From Shimia sp. (lineage in GTDB: Bacteria > Pseudomonadota > Alphaproteobacteria > Rhodobacterales > Rhodobacteraceae), in NCBI RefSeq assembly GCF_022448905.1, contig NZ_JAKVCW010000001.1, positions 62,001 through 126,000 on the forward strand: a stretch of 64,000 bases of DNA, given 5' to 3'. The translations under genes and the position numbers were made by a program. Below the pieces are notes generated by a model that was given only the letters and a program-made list of their open reading frames with translations, did no database searches and was not told the origin of the DNA. Shown in pieces: positions 63,305 to 64,000 of the stretch (its first letter is position 1; every line of letters starts with the position of its first letter).

Positions 63305-64000
63305 TCAGTCGATGTCCAGCGAGCGGGCGATCACTTCTTTCATGATCTCGTTGGTGCCGCCGTAGATCTTTTGCACGCGGGCGTCGGTGTAGAGTTCCGA
63401 AATCGGATATTCGGACATGTAGCCATAGCCGCCGTGCAACTGCAGACATTCGTCCACGATTTCGCATTGAGTCTGGGTGCCCCACCATTTTGCCATGGCG
63501 GCTTTTTCTGCGGTGAGTTGTTCTGCGTCGAGCTCGGCGAGGCAGGTGTCACAGAAGGACGCGAGCAGTTCAATTTTGGTGGCGCATTCAGCGAGTTTGA
63601 AGCGGGTGTTCTGAAAGTCCATCACCCGTTTGCCAAAGGCTTTGCGCTCCTTCACGTAGGCCAGAGTATGCTCAAGCGCGCATTGCGACGCGCCCAGAGC
63701 CATATAGCCAAGTATGAGACGCTCCCATGGCAGCTGTTTCATCAGTTGGATGAAGCCTTGGCCTTCCTCAGTGCCAATCAGGTTGGTGAGCGGCACGCGC
63801 ACGTCGGTGAAGCTGAGTTCTGCGGTGTCGTTGCGCTTCATGCCCATCTTTTTGAGGCAACGGCCAACGGCGAAACCCTCGAGGCCTTCGGTTTCCACCA
63901 CAATCAGGCTCACACCGCGGCCTTTGGCGGAGGGGTCGGTCTTGGCGACGAGCACGATCAGGTCGGCGGAGCCGCCGTTGGTGATAAAGGTTTTGGAGCC
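63305..64000 (-). CDS. acyl-CoA dehydrogenase (5' end outside window)
   Basis: The C-terminal 231 codons are visible; the frame is open to the right edge, reading GSKTFITNGGSADLIVLVAK at its start. FAD/acyl-CoA motifs: RGVSLIVVE, FTDVRVPLTNLIGTEEGQGF, and C-terminal DECLQLHGGYGYMSEYPISE, then RVQKIYGGTNEIMKEVIAR. The catalytic glutamate lies in the GGTNEI segment as in short-chain enzymes. It oxidises acyl-CoA to enoyl-CoA using electron-transferring flavoprotein. Confidence 0.94.
   Translation of the reverse strand, partial: GSKTFITNGGSADLIVLVAKTDPSAKGRGVSLIVVETEGLEGFAVGRCLKKMGMKRNDTAELSFTDVRVPLTNLIGTEEGQGFIQLMKQLPWERLILGYMALGASQCALEHTLAYVKERKAFGKRVMDFQNTRFKLAECATKIELLASFCDTCLAELDAEQLTAEKAAMAKWWGTQTQCEIVDECLQLHGGYGYMSEYPISELYTDARVQKIYGGTNEIMKEVIARSLDID

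Overview
The window comes from an alphaproteobacterium of the Rhodobacteraceae (marine Roseobacter type); the genus is not determined. The evidence is an Ffh/rpsP/rimM/trmD ribosomal cluster interleaved with Roseobacter-style accessory genes, an F0 operon of the atpIBEXF type without F1 genes, an FnrL/cbb3 oxidase region with hemN, a DUF1013 (TrcR) gene, membrane-anchored cytochrome c, and overall GC near 60%. Coding density is high and most neighbours are translationally coupled. No phage, insertion sequence, tRNA, rRNA or CRISPR array was seen.

Layout. 1-11.8 kb: mainly minus strand. ffh, a NIPSNAP protein, four tandem GNAT acetyltransferases and a chorismate mutase form an overlapping chain leading to rpsP, bluB, rimM, a sulfotransferase, trmD, a DUF1508 protein and an alpha/beta hydrolase. 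Three plus-strand genes (MarR regulator, membrane protein, GH25 lysozyme-like lipoprotein) separate these from rplS. 12-18.6 kb: small regulator/enzyme pairs (prolyl-tRNA deacylase, azoreductase with divergent LysR and a DMT exporter, ClbS-like protein against ArsR, MarR with a deiodinase-like redoxin) and an orphan Imm11-like gene. 18.9-21.5 kb: the F0 ATP synthase operon with terminator. 21.6-31.4 kb: lipoprotein, RNase T2, trcR, recR-ybaB-dnaX with an inserted secreted orphan, a tyrosine phosphatase, cytochrome c, pheA and nudC. 31.6-40 kb: a cyclic-nucleotide phosphodiesterase/nucleotidase, the 4.5S SRP RNA gene with its promoter, and a yejABEF peptide ABC transporter.

40-52.6 kb is a microaerobic respiration region: hemN, fnrL, a universal stress protein, ccoNOQP, an AraC regulator and ccoGHIS, with four FNR-type TTGAC-N4-(A/G)TCAA boxes. 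The most striking observation is an in-frame TAA at 44306-44308 inside ccoN. Downstream coding is intact in the same frame, so the catalytic subunit would be cut at 293 residues before its CuB ligands. 52.6-64 kb: a D,D-carboxypeptidase with SPOR domain, HAD hydrolase, clpS, an RsmC-like methyltransferase, an SDR without the catalytic lysine, heme genes hemF and hemC/hemE, and an acyl-CoA metabolism group (CaiB/AMACR, SDR, acyl-CoA dehydrogenase running off the end).

I found no convincing new multi-gene system. The points most worth checking are the ccoN nonsense codon, the coupled GNAT array, the MarR operator with the deiodinase-like redoxin, the orphan Imm11 gene beside the atp promoter, and several lower-GC orphan genes inserted in housekeeping operons.
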